Source of the DNA: Polytrichum commune | Lineage: Eukaryota; Streptophyta; Polytrichopsida; Polytrichales; Polytrichaceae | Assembly: GCA_950295325.1 (NCBI GenBank) | Contig: OX485804.1 | Coordinates: 18,540,001-18,604,000 of the forward strand | DNA length: 64,000 nt | Reading direction: 5' to 3' | In this document: in pieces, positions 1 through 10,934 of the stretch | How positions within the stretch are numbered: the first letter of the stretch is position 1 | Layout: each line of letters starts with the position of its first letter | Notes under the pieces: model-generated | What the model saw: only the letters and a program-made list of their open reading frames with translations | What the model was told of the DNA's origin: nothing | Database searches by the model: none | Position numbers and translations under genes: made by a program

Positions 1-186
1 TCATGGCCTTACCCTCATGCTTCCTAGTCTCAGTGGGTGGGAGGCGTTCCCAACGCCCGGGGCCCTCACCCACACTAGGATCACTTGGGCCCTCTCACCA
101 ACGGCGCCACAAGTCCCGGGTGTCACTCCGGGGTCCCCCTTGTGCCCATGGTGTTTCGGGCACTCCTTATGGAGAGGTGCGCGACA
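1..186 (-). repeat. 3' LTR fragment of the chromovirus
   Basis: This block repeats the last 186 bases of the LTR at 5260-6235 nearly base for base and ends in the same CGACA terminus. It is cut off by the window edge. In element orientation it is the start of the 3' LTR. Confidence 0.9.
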
Positions 187-201
187 CTCACCCCCACCAA
201 A
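187..201 (-). other. Candidate polypurine tract
   Basis: Immediately inside the LTR end at 186, the - strand reads TTTGGTGGGGGTGAG, purine-rich and abutting the LTR. That is where the plus-strand primer of an LTR retrotransposon is expected. The call rests on position and composition only. Confidence 0.55.
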
Positions 202-1003
202 CGGAGTCGATGCCCTCATCGACTATACTCTTAGTCGGCACACCAATTCTCAAGTTGCCATCCTCTATGGTGCGGCATTGTGTTTACCTTAGGGCGCGAC
301 CCCCACAATGCATCTTCAAATTTGGCATAGTCCCAAAGGTGTCGTTCCTAGGTGGTCCGTTAACGACCTTGGATCTCTCATCCAAGGACCTAACCTATAC
401 TAGACCCACCTACTTTGGGACTCACTTGGGTTGCCCCTCCTTTGGGGCCTCCCCCGTTAGGCTCCACTAGCCTAACGTGACACATCTAGGCGAGACCTCA
501 ACGCTTCCACTAAGTTGTCTCGGTTGCAACTCCGAGATGGCTTTCCATTGTGAAGCCACGCCTCGATCGCACGGGGGTGATGCCAAGTCCCGCCCGACTC
601 GGTTCCCACTTTGCTCTTTCGAGACATGGGTTCATGACTCCCATGCGCCAACTCTCGTTAGCTCGCGGGTAGCACTTTTATGAGCACGCGCAATCACCTT
701 GTCCCTGCCCGGACAAGCCCACAACTAAGAAGTTTCTTGGTTTTATCCAAGGCCCCTCCTAGCCATGGCCCCCAATTACTCGGCTTACCCAACCTAGTTT
801 GGCATGTCTATTCCCCCTCTTCCACTAACCAAGCACAAGTACAAGACTAGGACCTCATCTCATACTTTTCTCTTTGCACCACTAAAGTTTGGACTTTATT
901 CCCTCAAACCAAAGAACAAGTTCATGTTGTGGAGTAATTAACCTCGAAGCTAAGTGTGCTACTAGCGTCTCTCCCCCACTAAAGGAGATTGATGTCCTCA
1001 TCA
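202..1003. other. Chromovirus 3' non-coding region
   Basis: About 800 bases lie between the chromodomain remnant and the polypurine tract. The open frames here are short and match nothing I recognise. A long 3' untranslated segment is common in plant chromoviruses, and I see no captured gene in it. Confidence 0.5.
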
Positions 1004-1185
1004 ATGCCTACGCTTCATTTCATTGGAGTGTCTAGCCTTAGTTTCTTCAAAGTGCTTTACCAATTCCTTGCCGTTCATCATGTCTCTTGCCGCTACCCAA
1101 ACGGCTTCTTTTTCATGGTATCCCCACCATTTCACCAACTACTCCTTTGTACATTTTCTTTCCTTTTCACTTGGGCTTCCTACAC
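1004..1185 (-). pseudogene. Chromodomain remnant at the end of the chromovirus polyprotein
   Basis: On the - strand a frame reads LVKWWGYHEKEAVW, followed by a segment ending ELVKHFEE. This is the chromodomain pattern (LVKWxGY, then ExxTW/VW, then an LVxxFE helix). The residue just before LVKW, normally Tyr in family members, is a TAG stop at 1139-1141, so the domain cannot be translated as it stands. Chromodomains fused to integrase are thought to guide chromoviruses to heterochromatin. This remnant supports the clade assignment. Confidence 0.75.
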
Positions 1186-1250
1186 TTGAGGATGCCCTCC
1201 TATCTCATGTTCCAAATGACCTCCACAAGGTCGGGACGTGGCCTAATTAA

Positions 1251-2471
1251 TCACTTGCTTGTGTTCGGGCCACAAGGTGTCGTCCTAAAATGACTTTCGT
1301 AATGAGACATGAAATGTCGGATGCACTTTGATCTCCGGCGGTAATTCCAACTTATACATGTCCTTGAACATTTGTTCCACAATGGAAAACGAAGCTCCAA
1401 TTTTGGACATGAACTTTTGGAGTAAGACCTTTGGGCAAGGTGAAATTGTCCACATTCAACAACACCTTTTCGGCCCACCTCATACTCCACTTCGCGTCTT
1501 CCGGCATTGATTTGCACTCCGTAGCACCTTTGGGCTTTCTCCACCAACAACTTGGTCATCTCCAAGACTTGTTTACCATCCTTGGCCAAGTCCTCACCAT
1601 CTAGGTTGAACTCTAGTGTTAAATGTGCCCCCTCGAGAGCTAGGTTAATAGGTTGGAGCGCATCCACTCCATAAGCCACCACGAAAGACCACCCCATGGT
1701 AGCCAAGTGCATGGCTACATTGCAATTACACTCCGCTCGACCCACATAGTCCGCCCAATCTCCTTGGTCCGCCCCCACCAAGTTCCTCAAGTATTGCTTC
1801 AAGACTCCATTCACACGCTCCGCTTTCCCATCCATTTGGGAATGCAAGGCCGTGCTAAACCTTAGTTTCATTCCGACCTCCTTAGAGAAATGCATTGAAA
1901 ATGCACTTGTGAACTTTGGATCTTGATCCCACACAATCACTCTTGGCAACCCGTGGTGCCTCAACCATCATTTGAGAAAAGGCTATGCGGTCTCCAACGT
2001 GGTGGCGGTTCCCACAATCGGCACCATGTGTGCCAACTTGGCAAACCGCTCTACCATCAACAAGATGGCATCATACCCATGTGACTCCGGCAAACTTGTG
2101 ATCAAGTCCATGCACATACTATGCCATGGCCCCGACGGGATAGGCAACGGTTGCAAGAAGTCGCCTTGCTTTTGGTAAGAGGCTCGGTTCACTTGGCACT
2201 TCATCCAAGCCTTCACAAAGTGGGTTATATCCTCATTTTTGCACCGCCAATTGTACATGTCCATGACACCATTCTATGGCGGCTTTTTCTTTCTCCCTTA
2301 TGGCCGGCAATAGGACTATCATATTCCTCCTTCAAAACCGATAGCCTCAACTTGTCTTGTGGCACATACACCCAACTTTGCTTGCACTTGAACAATCCGT
2401 CCACCAACTTAACCTCTTTGAGCACCTTGTTCTTGCGAAGCTCACCTAAAAGCTTTTGTGCTTTGGGGTAG
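1251..2471 (-). pseudogene. Chromovirus integrase, broken by in-frame stops
   Basis: Two open stretches in the same frame (2264-1983 and 1964-1251) together cover a Ty3/gypsy integrase. The N-terminal part has the zinc-binding region, but the first Cys of the usual CxxC before Gln reads Trp (VKAWMKCQ). The catalytic core keeps all three expected acidic residues: D in MCMDLITSLP, D in VIVWDQDPKFTS and E in MDGKAERVN. A TAG and a TGA between TLETA and WLRHHGLPR split the core. The tail keeps a MYKLELPPEIKVHPTFHVS-like motif in another frame, showing a further frameshift near 1450. Integrase would insert the cDNA copy into the host genome; this copy cannot make the full enzyme. Confidence 0.88.
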
Positions 2472-2689
2472 TTAATTTACCCCTCCCGTATCTTGCATCA
2501 CAAGTTTCCTTCGCCGGCACACATTAGCCACAAGGTTTGGATGGTTCTCATTGCTTGGAACTCTTCCCGTCTACTTCGCGCATCCGGCACCACATTTCCA
2601 CGGTCCGGTTTGTGGATCAAATCCACCTTCATAAGCGCCAAACTATCATGCCACCGCAATGACTTGGCGCTTACTTGCGCTTGAATGTC

Positions 2690-3720
2690 AAAATTATTTT
2701 AGGACACATTGCCCATGTAGACCTTTGGTTTGTGCGACCCCAAATAGTATCGCCACATCTTCAAGCAATGCACTACGCCAAAGAAGTTGTTTGGCATGAG
2801 TTGGTTGTCTTCTTTGACAACCATCGAGCTTCATGCTCCCATATGCAATGGCCATCCATCTTAAATCAACAATCCGCCATTGGCAAAGTCATTCACCCCC
2901 GTATGCACCTCAAAAGGTTTGTCAAGCTCCGCGAACTTGAGCACGGGCGTCTAAGAACACTTGCTCTCAAGCTCCCAAAAGACTTGGTGGCAGGGTCATC
3001 CCACTCTTGGGATAGCCATTTCTTCCACAAGTTGGATAAGGTCGGATGACCATCAAGCTTAACGCTCTCATATGCAATGGCCATCCATCTTACATTAACC
3101 ATCCGCCAATGGCAAAGTCACTCGCCCCCCCCCCCCCCCCCTATGCACCTCAAAAGGTTTGTCAAGCTCCGCGAACTTGAACACGGGTGGCAAAGACAAC
3201 TTTGTATTAAGCTCCCCAAAGACTTTGGGGCAAGGCTCATCTCACTCTTGAGATAGCCATTTCTTTCACAGGTCGCACAAGGTTTGACAACCTTTAAGCT
3301 TAATGCTCCCATATGCAATGGGCATCCATCTTGGATCAACATCCGCCAATGGTAAAATCACTCGCCCCCGTATGCACCTGAAAAGGTTTGTCAAATTTCG
3401 CAAACTTGAGCACGGGCGGCGAAGAGAACTTGGTCTTAAGCTCCCCAAAGACTTGGAGACACGGCTCAACCCACTCTTGGGATAGCCATTTCTTTCACAA
3501 GTCGCATAAGGTTCGACAACCATGGAGCTTCATGCTCTTATATGCAATGGCCATCCATTTTGCCTCAACGTCCGCCAATAGTAAAGTCACTCGCCCCCGT
3601 ATGCACCTCAAAAGGTTTGTCAAAGTCCACGAACTTAAGCACGGGCGGCGAAGAGAACTTGTTTTTGAGCTCCCCAAAGGCTTGGTGACAAGGCTCATCC
3701 CACTCTTGGGATAGCCATTT
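2690..3720 (-). pseudogene. RT-RNase H junction, present as four tandem copies
   Basis: The - strand repeatedly encodes the segment WLSQEWDEP, AFGELK, PVLKF, DFDKPFEVHTGASDF, then IAYxSxKL, the RT thumb to RNase H junction of gypsy elements. The anchor base string CACTCTTGGGATAGCC (or close) occurs at 3701, 3472, 3243 and 3002, so units are 229, 229 and 241 bases apart. The longer unit is explained by a C-tract of 17 in place of 5. A spacing of 229 is not a multiple of three, so frame is lost at each joint. In readable copies the first RNase H Asp (HTDAS in functional elements) is Gly. After the fourth copy the normal RNase H continues (RRQPTHAK, then KVYMGNVS where VYTDN is usual). Confidence 0.8.
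3125..3141 (+). repeat. Poly-C tract of 17 within the RNase H repeat
   Basis: The sibling repeat units have five C at this place. The expansion to seventeen accounts for the longer spacing of this unit. Confidence 0.9.
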
Positions 3721-4065
3721 TCTTCAATAAATTGAATAAGATCCTAGCAACCTTAGAAAATTCTCGAATGAAGTGGTGGTAGTAGTTGGCTAGGCCAACA
3801 AATGACCTAAGTCATTTTTGAATGAAGGGCCAATTATCCTTTTGGATTGCCTTGACATTCTTCATGTTCGTCCACCAACTTCCTTTGTCACCACATACCT
3901 TAAGAACTCAATCTCTCGTTGAGCAAAGTTAATTTTCACTCTTTGGCGGTAACTTTTTGGGCAACACATTGGTGAATACATCCTTGTATCTCACTAACAT
4001 CACACCAATGTTGTTTGGGGGAGGCCCATCTTTCCTAGCCTCCCCATACGTTCATTGGAGTTGCT
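3720..4065 (-). pseudogene. Reverse transcriptase with the catalytic core deleted
   Basis: Reading the - strand leftward, an RT N-terminal linker (YKDVFTNVLPKKLPPK) is followed almost at once by the RT connection: NFAQREIEFLRYVVTKE, then LRSFVGLANYYHHFIREFSKVA. In intact gypsy RTs roughly 200 residues lie between these, including the YxDD active site. No YxDD is present here. The junction lies near 3930-3950. There is also a frameshift after VTKE and a TGA before LRSFVGL. The copy could have moved only with enzymes from elsewhere before it decayed, or the deletion came later. Confidence 0.75.
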
Positions 4066-4088
4066 CCAATTGAACCACGACCATTAAG

Positions 4089-4091
4089 TTT

Positions 4092-4122
<31 letters not shown>
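4089..4122 (+). repeat. T23-A11 homopolymer junction
   Basis: A run of about 23 T is followed directly by about 11 A, inside the protease/RT spacer of the chromovirus. Such runs are assembly-error prone. Confidence 0.9.
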
Positions 4123-4540
4123 TCGGTCCATTAAGACCAAATTCAACTTAGGTCCTCCTACCATAGGAGTCATTGTTAATTTGAACTTCAATTCTTTGCC
4201 ATTATGACACATCATAATGCACGGCAAGCACACCGACTTGCACCTCACATCTATCATGTGAGTTTCAAAGAAGGCGGCCTTCATAATGACATGCATTTCA
4301 TCTATTTTACTTGATGTGAAATTTTGACAAAATCCAATGTCCCACATTGAAAGGTTACATGCATCGCGGCCTCCTTTGTCTCATGCGGTTCGCCCTTTCC
4401 AAACCGCACCTTGGTGGGCTTGCCCGCTCTACCAATAGGCAAGCCCCAACTCCCTTATGAGTTTTGGGCTCAAGAAGAAGTGGTAGCCTCTTTGTCAACC
4501 CATGAGACAAGTCTCCCATTCATTTGAGCCTCAAGGTACA
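4123..4540 (-). pseudogene. Retropepsin-like protease remnant
   Basis: The - strand encodes a segment beginning with NGRLVSWVDKEATTSS, continuing through LGLPIGRAGKPTKVRFGKGEPHE, and ending in a block with FFETHMIDVR. This matches the layout of gypsy proteases (LVDSGATHSF, then LGL, then VxFGxG, then VILGxxFFE). The catalytic D-S/T-G-A reads D-K-E-A, and two stops plus a frameshift break the frame. The identification is by pattern only. Confidence 0.6.
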
Positions 4541-5237
4541 AAAGACTTGGCCTCGGCTTAAGGCTACTAGCCTTGGCCACAATGCCATCGTCTTACATTC
4601 GGTTCGCGGCACAAGTATTATTTGGCGGGGTACCTATCTCCCCTCAACGTCCATTGTTATAATGCACCGCCAAATTGCTTAATGGGGTCATCGGCCTTGA
4701 TACTCATGGCAATTTTGATGATCCCCGCCACAACCTCAATAAACTTTGGAAATTTGAACTTGGTCTTCACCACCCGCTTTTGAAACCCACCTAAAACGAT
4801 GCATTTCTTAGAAAGCTCGTTCATCTAAGATGTACAATTCATTTGGGTGTGAAATGCGCGCATATACGCCTTAAGAGGCCCGGACGCCTCATTTCCACCA
4901 AATTCATTCCAACATCAATACCTTCCAAGCATTTCGAATTGGAATTTCAATCGAACATTAATGCCCTTCAAGGTTTTGGGTGCATTCAGTATTCTAGGCC
5001 CCAAATGTTTTTTTTTTTGAGGTGTGCGGGAGCCCTTTCAAAGGACTCCACCATTTTCCTTACTGAATCCACCATCATGCCCACCATTGTCATTAGAACT
5101 AATGGTATGGTCAAATTCCATTTACACATGATCTTTGTTCCAATTTGAGCCTCACAACCTTTTGGAAACCCCGGGCTCACCATGATAACCCGCATTTTTG
5201 ATAGCCATGTTTCCCTCAAAGTGCAAGCTCAAAACTT
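4541..5237 (-). pseudogene. Probable gag leader region, heavily decayed
   Basis: Position between the primer binding site and the protease implies gag. The longest - strand frame here (5219-4986) gives 77 residues with no motif I recognise, and no intact CCHC knuckle was found. Stops and an 11-base T run at about 5009-5018 interrupt the frame. Confidence 0.4.
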
Positions 5238-5257
5238 GGAACCCTGCTCTGATACCA
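5238..5257 (-). other. Primer binding site, initiator tRNA-Met type
   Basis: Two bases inside the right LTR the - strand reads TGGTATCAGAGCAGGGTTCC. TGGTATCAGAGC is the usual plant LTR-retrotransposon site complementary to the 3' end of tRNA-iMet. It fixes both the LTR border at 5260 and the element's - orientation. Confidence 0.85.
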
Positions 5258-5259
5258 AG

Positions 5260-6235
5260 TGTCGCAACCCTTGCTAGCCCCCCCTTGACCATCTTGCCAA
5301 TTTTCAATTCTAGCAAAGGTTACGAGTGGCTAACCCTTCGCATACCGCCATGCTAATGGTTAGCTCCTCTAACCCCGGACCAATAGTTCATAGGAGGGAA
5401 CCAACCCTCCTACTTTGCTTTCGGGACTCACCCCTTAATCGGTAACCCATTTCCCCAATGTGGACTTCCATCCATGGAAGTCCAATCCTATGTTGATCAT
5501 CGCGTTGCCGGAGCAACACTACAACAACCCGAACCATACTAGGCAACTATGGCCTCACAATAGGCCAAAAGCCCATGGAGGCCTTGCCGTTCGGCCTCGG
5601 GTGGGTGAGGCCACACCACCTCACCCATATAAGCCTCTAGGACTTCACGCGGGGCCCCTACCCCACCGTCAACCAACCTCTTGTCTCTCTACCAAGAGTT
5701 GGGGCCAAGTGGACATTTTCCTTTAGCTGCTGGGCCTAGAACCCCCCAGCAGCTTCAGACCATCATAACTTCCTTGTATGATGTCTGATCATAACAACCA
5801 ACCACTCCATCTTCATCTACGTTTCACGTAGATGCCGATGGACTCCTCACTTGCCCCATTTGGGCAAGTTATGAGGACGTTATGCCTCTTTGAACCTTGG
5901 CAGTCCCGGGAGTCACTCCCAGGCACTGCTGCACCAGGGCGCTGTCCCGGGACAGCGCCCCACTCAAATGGCCATAACTCCTAGCTCACACCTCCGATTG
6001 AGGTGTTCTTGAGCATTCTAGAATCACCACGCTATGAGCTACGCATAGCTCATGGCCTTACCCTCATGCTTCCTAGTCTCAGTGGGTGGGAGGCGTTCCC
6101 AACGCCCGGGGCCCTCACCCACACTAGGATCACTTGGGCCCTCTCACCAACGGCGCCACAAGTCCCGGGTGTCACTCCGGGGTCCCCCTTGTGCCCATGG
6201 TGTTTCGGGCACTCCTTATGGAGAGGTGCGCGACA
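5260..6235 (-). repeat. 5' LTR of the chromovirus (976 bases)
   Basis: On the + strand the block starts TGTCGCAACC and ends GGTGCGCGACA, giving a five-base inverted terminus TGTCG/CGACA. The primer binding site adjoins the left border. It differs in the middle from the two other LTRs at 6286-7216 and 15786-16642, which resemble each other more closely, so at least two LTR subfamilies are present. Confidence 0.9.
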
Positions 6236-6285
6236 AGGAGGGAGATGGGTAATGGGAGGGAGCTCCCTCTGGGTGAGAGGTTGGT
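6236..6285. other. 50-base spacer between head-to-head LTRs
   Basis: A purine-rich spacer including AGGGAGCTCCCT separates two LTRs of opposite orientation. It carries the right flank of the chromovirus insertion (AGGAG). Confidence 0.7.
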
Positions 6286-7216
6286 TGTCGCGCACCTCTC
6301 CATGAGGAGTGCCCGCAACACCATGGGCACAAGGGGGACCCTAGAGTGACACCCGGGACTTGTGGCGCCATTGGTGAGAGGGCCCAAGTACTCTTAGTGT
6401 GGGTGAGGGCCCCGGGCGTTGAAACGCCTCTCACCCATGGAGAGTAAGAGTCATGAGGGTAAGGCCATGAGTTATGAGTAGCTTATGGCGGCGAAATTCT
6501 AGAATGCTAAGGAACACCTCAATTGGAGGTGCAAGCTAGGAGATATGGCTATTTGAGTGGGGTGCTGTCCCGGGACAGCACCCTGGGACAGAATTGACCT
6601 GGGAGTGGTGCCCGGGACTGCCAAGGTTTGAAGGGCCATAACTTCCTTAATACTAGCCCGAATGGGGCAAGTGAGGTGTCCATTGGCATCTACACAAAGA
6701 GTAGATGACGATAGAGTGGTTGGTTGATAGCATCAGACATCATATGTAGAAGTTATGGTGGTCTGAAGCTGCTGGGGGGGTTCTAGCCCCAGCGGCTAAG
6801 GGAAAATGTCCACTTGGTCCCAACCCTTGTAGAGAGACAAAAGGATACTTGATGGTGGGGTAGGGGCCCCGCCCAAAGTCTTAGAGGCTTATATGGGTGA
6901 GGCGGCTTAGCCGACCGACCCCCCCCCCCCCCCGGAGCACACTTGGCAATGTGCTCCGGGTAGTTGTCGTGTTGTTTTGGCAACAGGATGATCAACTCAA
7001 GAGTGGACTTCCACCTTAGCCATGGGCTACCTACTAAGGGGAGAGTCCCGAATGCATGAGTAGGAGGGTTTGGTGACCAAGCCATGAACTTGGAGGTCCG
7101 CGGTTTTTGGGAGCTAACCATGCATGTGCGTGGGATGTGCATGTTAGCGCTCGTGGCACTTGCTAGGTTGGAAAACGGTCAAGCTAAGTTAAGGAAGACT
7201 AGCAAGGGTTGCAACA
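6286..7216 (+). repeat. Solo LTR of a related chromovirus, opposite orientation
   Basis: This 931-base block is the reverse complement of an LTR related to 5260-6235: it starts TGTCGCGCACC and ends GGTTGCAACA. No internal retrotransposon sequence follows at 7217, so it behaves as a solo LTR. Flanks are TTGGT and CTGGC, a possible five-base duplication with two C/T changes; this is weak. A C-tract of about 15 lies at 6920-6934. Confidence 0.85.
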
Positions 7217-8450
7217 CTGGCGACAATCTTGACTCATGTAGCTCAGCTGCGACTCAGCTGCCGAGGTTATGAAGGTGGATCAAGGGCCAAGAGCAGAAGG
7301 GTGGGAAGCTCAGAGGGCAGCCGAAGGATAATAAAAGTGGTGGCCTCTCTGGCTGCTCAAGAAACCAAGGAGGTAACTTGGTAGGACCTGGGGCTGAGTT
7401 CAGAGAGTGGTGAGGCGAATGGCCAAGCTGTGGATGCACTGAAGTTGGGGCTGCCATAAGGCAATCTATCGGATGGCTTGACAACTGCAGAAGGTTGAAA
7501 GCATGAGCTTTCTTGGTTGAATGCGATTTTCACAAACTGATTTGAATTGGCTATTTCGTGTCAAAATTCACATCTGCATTGCTGCATTGGGCCTCTGTTG
7601 TGATTGGGTTGTTGTTAATCAATTCCCTCGACCGTCTCCAATCTTCAACGGGAGATTTCACGCTGGCAAGTGGCCAGAATTGGAAGTAGTTGTTTGACCG
7701 AGAGGGTTAGTCCAGTGCGCCGAAGAGGCTAGAGCTGGTAGGAATTTGATGGTGAGACACTTCATATCTCTGGTTGTCCGCATTCAACGAGGTGCGGTTG
7801 TGGATGGGAGCTGGCTGTGAGGAAAACTACCTACGGCAGCGGACTGAAATCTAAGTCTGGATGGTTACTAGCTCTCTACCCCTTTGACGTTGGGTTGACA
7901 GGCTCAAGATCGCCTGCAATCGGTGGTAGGATGAGGCAGCTCCTACCGAGACAGGGCATCCAACAAGGTGGAAGTTGGGAGGGTTTATGGCTGGAACAGG
8001 GGATTCATTAGTCCAGTGGCAATGTTGGGACTGAGGCCAACACTTATTAGGGTTGGGTAGGTAGTTTAGTGGATAGGTCATCAAGTGAAGGATTGAATTA
8101 GATCAATAGGTATGTGTGAACCATGTGTGCGACTGGCACGGCCTTATTACCAGTACACATTGGTTGACATGGGCCAGTAGCTTCATTAGATTAGGTTAGA
8201 AGTTGCGAGTGTGTGTTGATGAATGATTGTGCATTGAGACAACCATAAAGGAGTAGAGTGTTTCTGAACACTCACTACCTTGTACCCTTGAATAAAAAGT
8301 TGTGTGTTTAATATTCGTGTTGTTGGAGCATTGGAGTTGAATTCCAAGGCAATTGGTGCCAAGCAAGTAAATGTGAGTCATGGGCTTTCACCCGGACTAC
8401 GACGCATAAGGGTGGGGGTTTATGGCTGACATTACGTGCAACCAAAGTAG
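7217..8450. other. Unassigned stretch
   Basis: Composition is near 50% GC with only short frames. At 8291-8310 an AATAAA-like signal (GAATAAAAAG) followed by TG-rich sequence could be the R region of an old LTR, but I found no partner copy. I see no gene. Confidence 0.3.
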
Positions 8451-8719
8451 ATTAGAAGTAACTAATGTCATCAATTGACATTTTGAAACATTACAATGAG
8501 CACTATACTAGCATCACTGCATGTGTTCAACAACACTAACAAGCTCAAGGAGTCGCATGAGCTCGTTGTAGGTATATGTTGGAGCATGGATGAACTTTTA
8601 TTTGTCGTAAATCACCTTGCATAGAAAATTGAACTTATAGTACAAGTGTTTGCACTACTCCGATTTCATTTTTTTTCAAAAACCATGGAAGACAAATTTG
8701 ATGAAGTTTGGGCATGTGC

Positions 8720-9700
8720 ATTATGAGATGTCACTAATTGTGACATAGTAAGAGTTATCATCCTTGGAGAGGATGTTGATGGTCATTCCAAATTTTGAAT
8801 AGGGAATGATAGTGACTCTAATAACATAGTATTCATCCATAAGTTTGTCGTTCTCATGTTTGTTTTTGTGAATTGTTGTTGGTGATACTGGACTATGATA
8901 CACTATCTTTGAAACTTTGAAAGTTGGGTGGGCATCAAGGTTTAGTGGCACACAAAAATATAATCAAAGGTTGGGCAGTGTCCCAAATGTTGAGAGCCTA
9001 CAACAAGGTGAAAATGCCTCCCTTTGCTACGATTGGAACATGGCATACTCTAGCACCATTACCTTCTCCCTTGAGTATTCATTCCTACATTTAATGGCCA
9101 TATGTTGGGTACTATAGGCCATTCCATAACATATTCATTTTTGTTGTCACTTATACAATGCTTGATGTTGGCATGGCAAAAACAAAACTCATACTCCACA
9201 TTGTTGGTGGTAAGGAACTTCTTCTTCATCTCTTTGTACATTGGAGTAGAGGTGTCATGTTTGTAAATTCTCACTTTGGCATTGCACAAAGTCCGTGTAA
9301 TGGCTTGCATTATCCAACATCTTTTTGGTAAAGTTGGGTGGCAACCTTCCAATGTGCCACTAGGAATTAGGGCCGTCAATCTCCAACATTGATGTGATAT
9401 GAAACACACCATGCCCTGCATAATTCAAGGGCTCTTCTATGCATGTTATTATTGCCCTAGTGTTTGGGCGAGGAAGAGAGTAGTTCACTTTGTTGGGTCG
9501 ATGTGAGTTGCATTTGGCATTGGGTGGAAATTGATTTTTCATTTGGCAAAACCAAACAACTTTTTGTCCTCCAAGGCACAATCCTCGGTGTTAAATCCTT
9601 GTTGTTAAAACCTTATGTCCTTGAATAAGACTTCATGGCCTTTGTCATCGGCCTTGGATCTCCACACTTGGTAATAGCCCAAAGCTTCAATGATGTTGAA
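8720..9700 (-). pseudogene. Decayed coding remnant, family unknown
   Basis: Several - strand frames follow one another with small shifts. They include a 120-residue stretch (9421-9059) with CFCHANIKH and a 76-residue stretch (8951-8721). The serial open frames on one strand look like an old transposon or gene coding region broken by indels. I recognise no family, and no start or stop can be assigned. Confidence 0.3.
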
Positions 9701-9989
9701 TCATGACCTTTACTAGTAGACCCACCTTTTCAACCATGACCTATACTTCGCAATGTGCATAAATTTAAGGTGTCATAGCACTTTTGATTGTCAAACTCAA
9801 TCAATGAGGACGTTCCTTCCCATCCATACTTAACGCTTGGCTTGAGTCAAATCATCCACCGTGCCTTCGTAAAGACAAGTCAATTATGTCCCGAAATTAA
9901 TAATGGTGACACTTGGAATTCAAACAATGGACATGCGAAACTCAATTGTTAAAATAATCTAGAATTTAGAAAGAACTATGACCCACATC

Positions 9990-10690
9990 TAACTCAATCT
10001 CACCTTCAAAAAAAATAAAGTCCAAACTCTTGGAGCGTAGTGTTTCAAATTTGAGACACAAAAGTCTTATTTTGGGGGATTTTTCCTAGACCCTTGGGAA
10101 ACGTTGTTGGGGTCATTTAGAGAAAACTTGACCATATTTGATTCTTTTAAAAAAAACAAGAAATGAAAAAATCTTGCATTTTATTGTCTTGGATCCAAAA
10201 CACATAATTTCTCATTTTAAAAGGATTTTTTCTAGACCCCTAGGAAGCGGTGTTAGGGTCATTTGGAGCTCACTTGATCATATTTAAATTTTTTATGAGA
10301 ATAAAAGTCCAAATATTGATATTTAATGTTTGGGATCCAAAACAACAAAGTATGAACCTTTCATTCTTTTTTTGAAACGCCTAGAAGGTTGGTGGTTCAT
10401 TGTTTGGGTCATTTGGAAACATCTTGATTATATGTATATATACACCCCTATAAACATCATGAATGATCTTCATAATGCTAAAAATGTAAGCTTTTTATTT
10501 TTGGTATCAAGACATAATAATCTCATTTTTAGAGTTTAATTTGAATGCCAAAAGTTGCTTTGTTGTGATTCTAATTTGATTATCTAGAGACCACTTGAAC
10601 AAATTTGACTATAAAATCAAACAAATTAAACAGATTCATAGTCTTCATATTTTTACTTCTGGCACCAACACAATACGTCCTCATTCATTA
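9990..10690. repeat. Degenerate tandem repeat, about 145-170 base period
   Basis: A motif GGGTCATTTRGAG followed by CTTGAxCATATTT recurs at about 10112, 10256, 10405 and, weaker, 10576. Each is preceded by a TCTAGACCC or CTAGAAGG block and followed by GGGATCCAAAAC. Spacings are about 145, 149 and 171. Copies differ by many substitutions, so the array is old. Confidence 0.7.
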
Positions 10691-10934
10691 GGTGATATGT
10701 GAAATTAGTTAGTTCAGAGGCTTGTACCTTTCAAGGTTTTGATATTATTAGTGCATATTTTCCAGAAGGTCTTTATGTGCCTAGGGTTTCATCACCTCCA
10801 TGTCCCATCCCTCCTTGGAATAACCACACACAAAACAATATTGAGATTATGTTTAAATTTGTTTTTGGGTAATGACGGCTTCTTGAATTTACTTGTCCCT
10901 AAGAAAAAAGATGTTGGAGATGATGTAACGGCAT

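Larger units (their letters stand above)
1..6235 (-). mobile_element. Degenerate Ty3/gypsy chromovirus LTR retrotransposon
   Basis: The element is read on the - strand, so its 5' LTR is the right-hand copy (5260-6235) and its 3' LTR is cut by the window start (1-186). The last 186 bases of both LTRs match almost exactly, and both end GGTGCGCGACA. A primer binding site lies just inside the right LTR. Going leftward, I could follow a protease remnant, a short RT stub and RT connection, RNase H, integrase with its HHCC and DDE regions, and a chromodomain. That order is the Ty3/gypsy order, and the C-terminal chromodomain places it among chromoviruses. Every domain carries stops or frameshifts, so the copy is non-functional. 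The outer target duplication cannot be tested because the left end lies outside the window. Confidence 0.9.
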
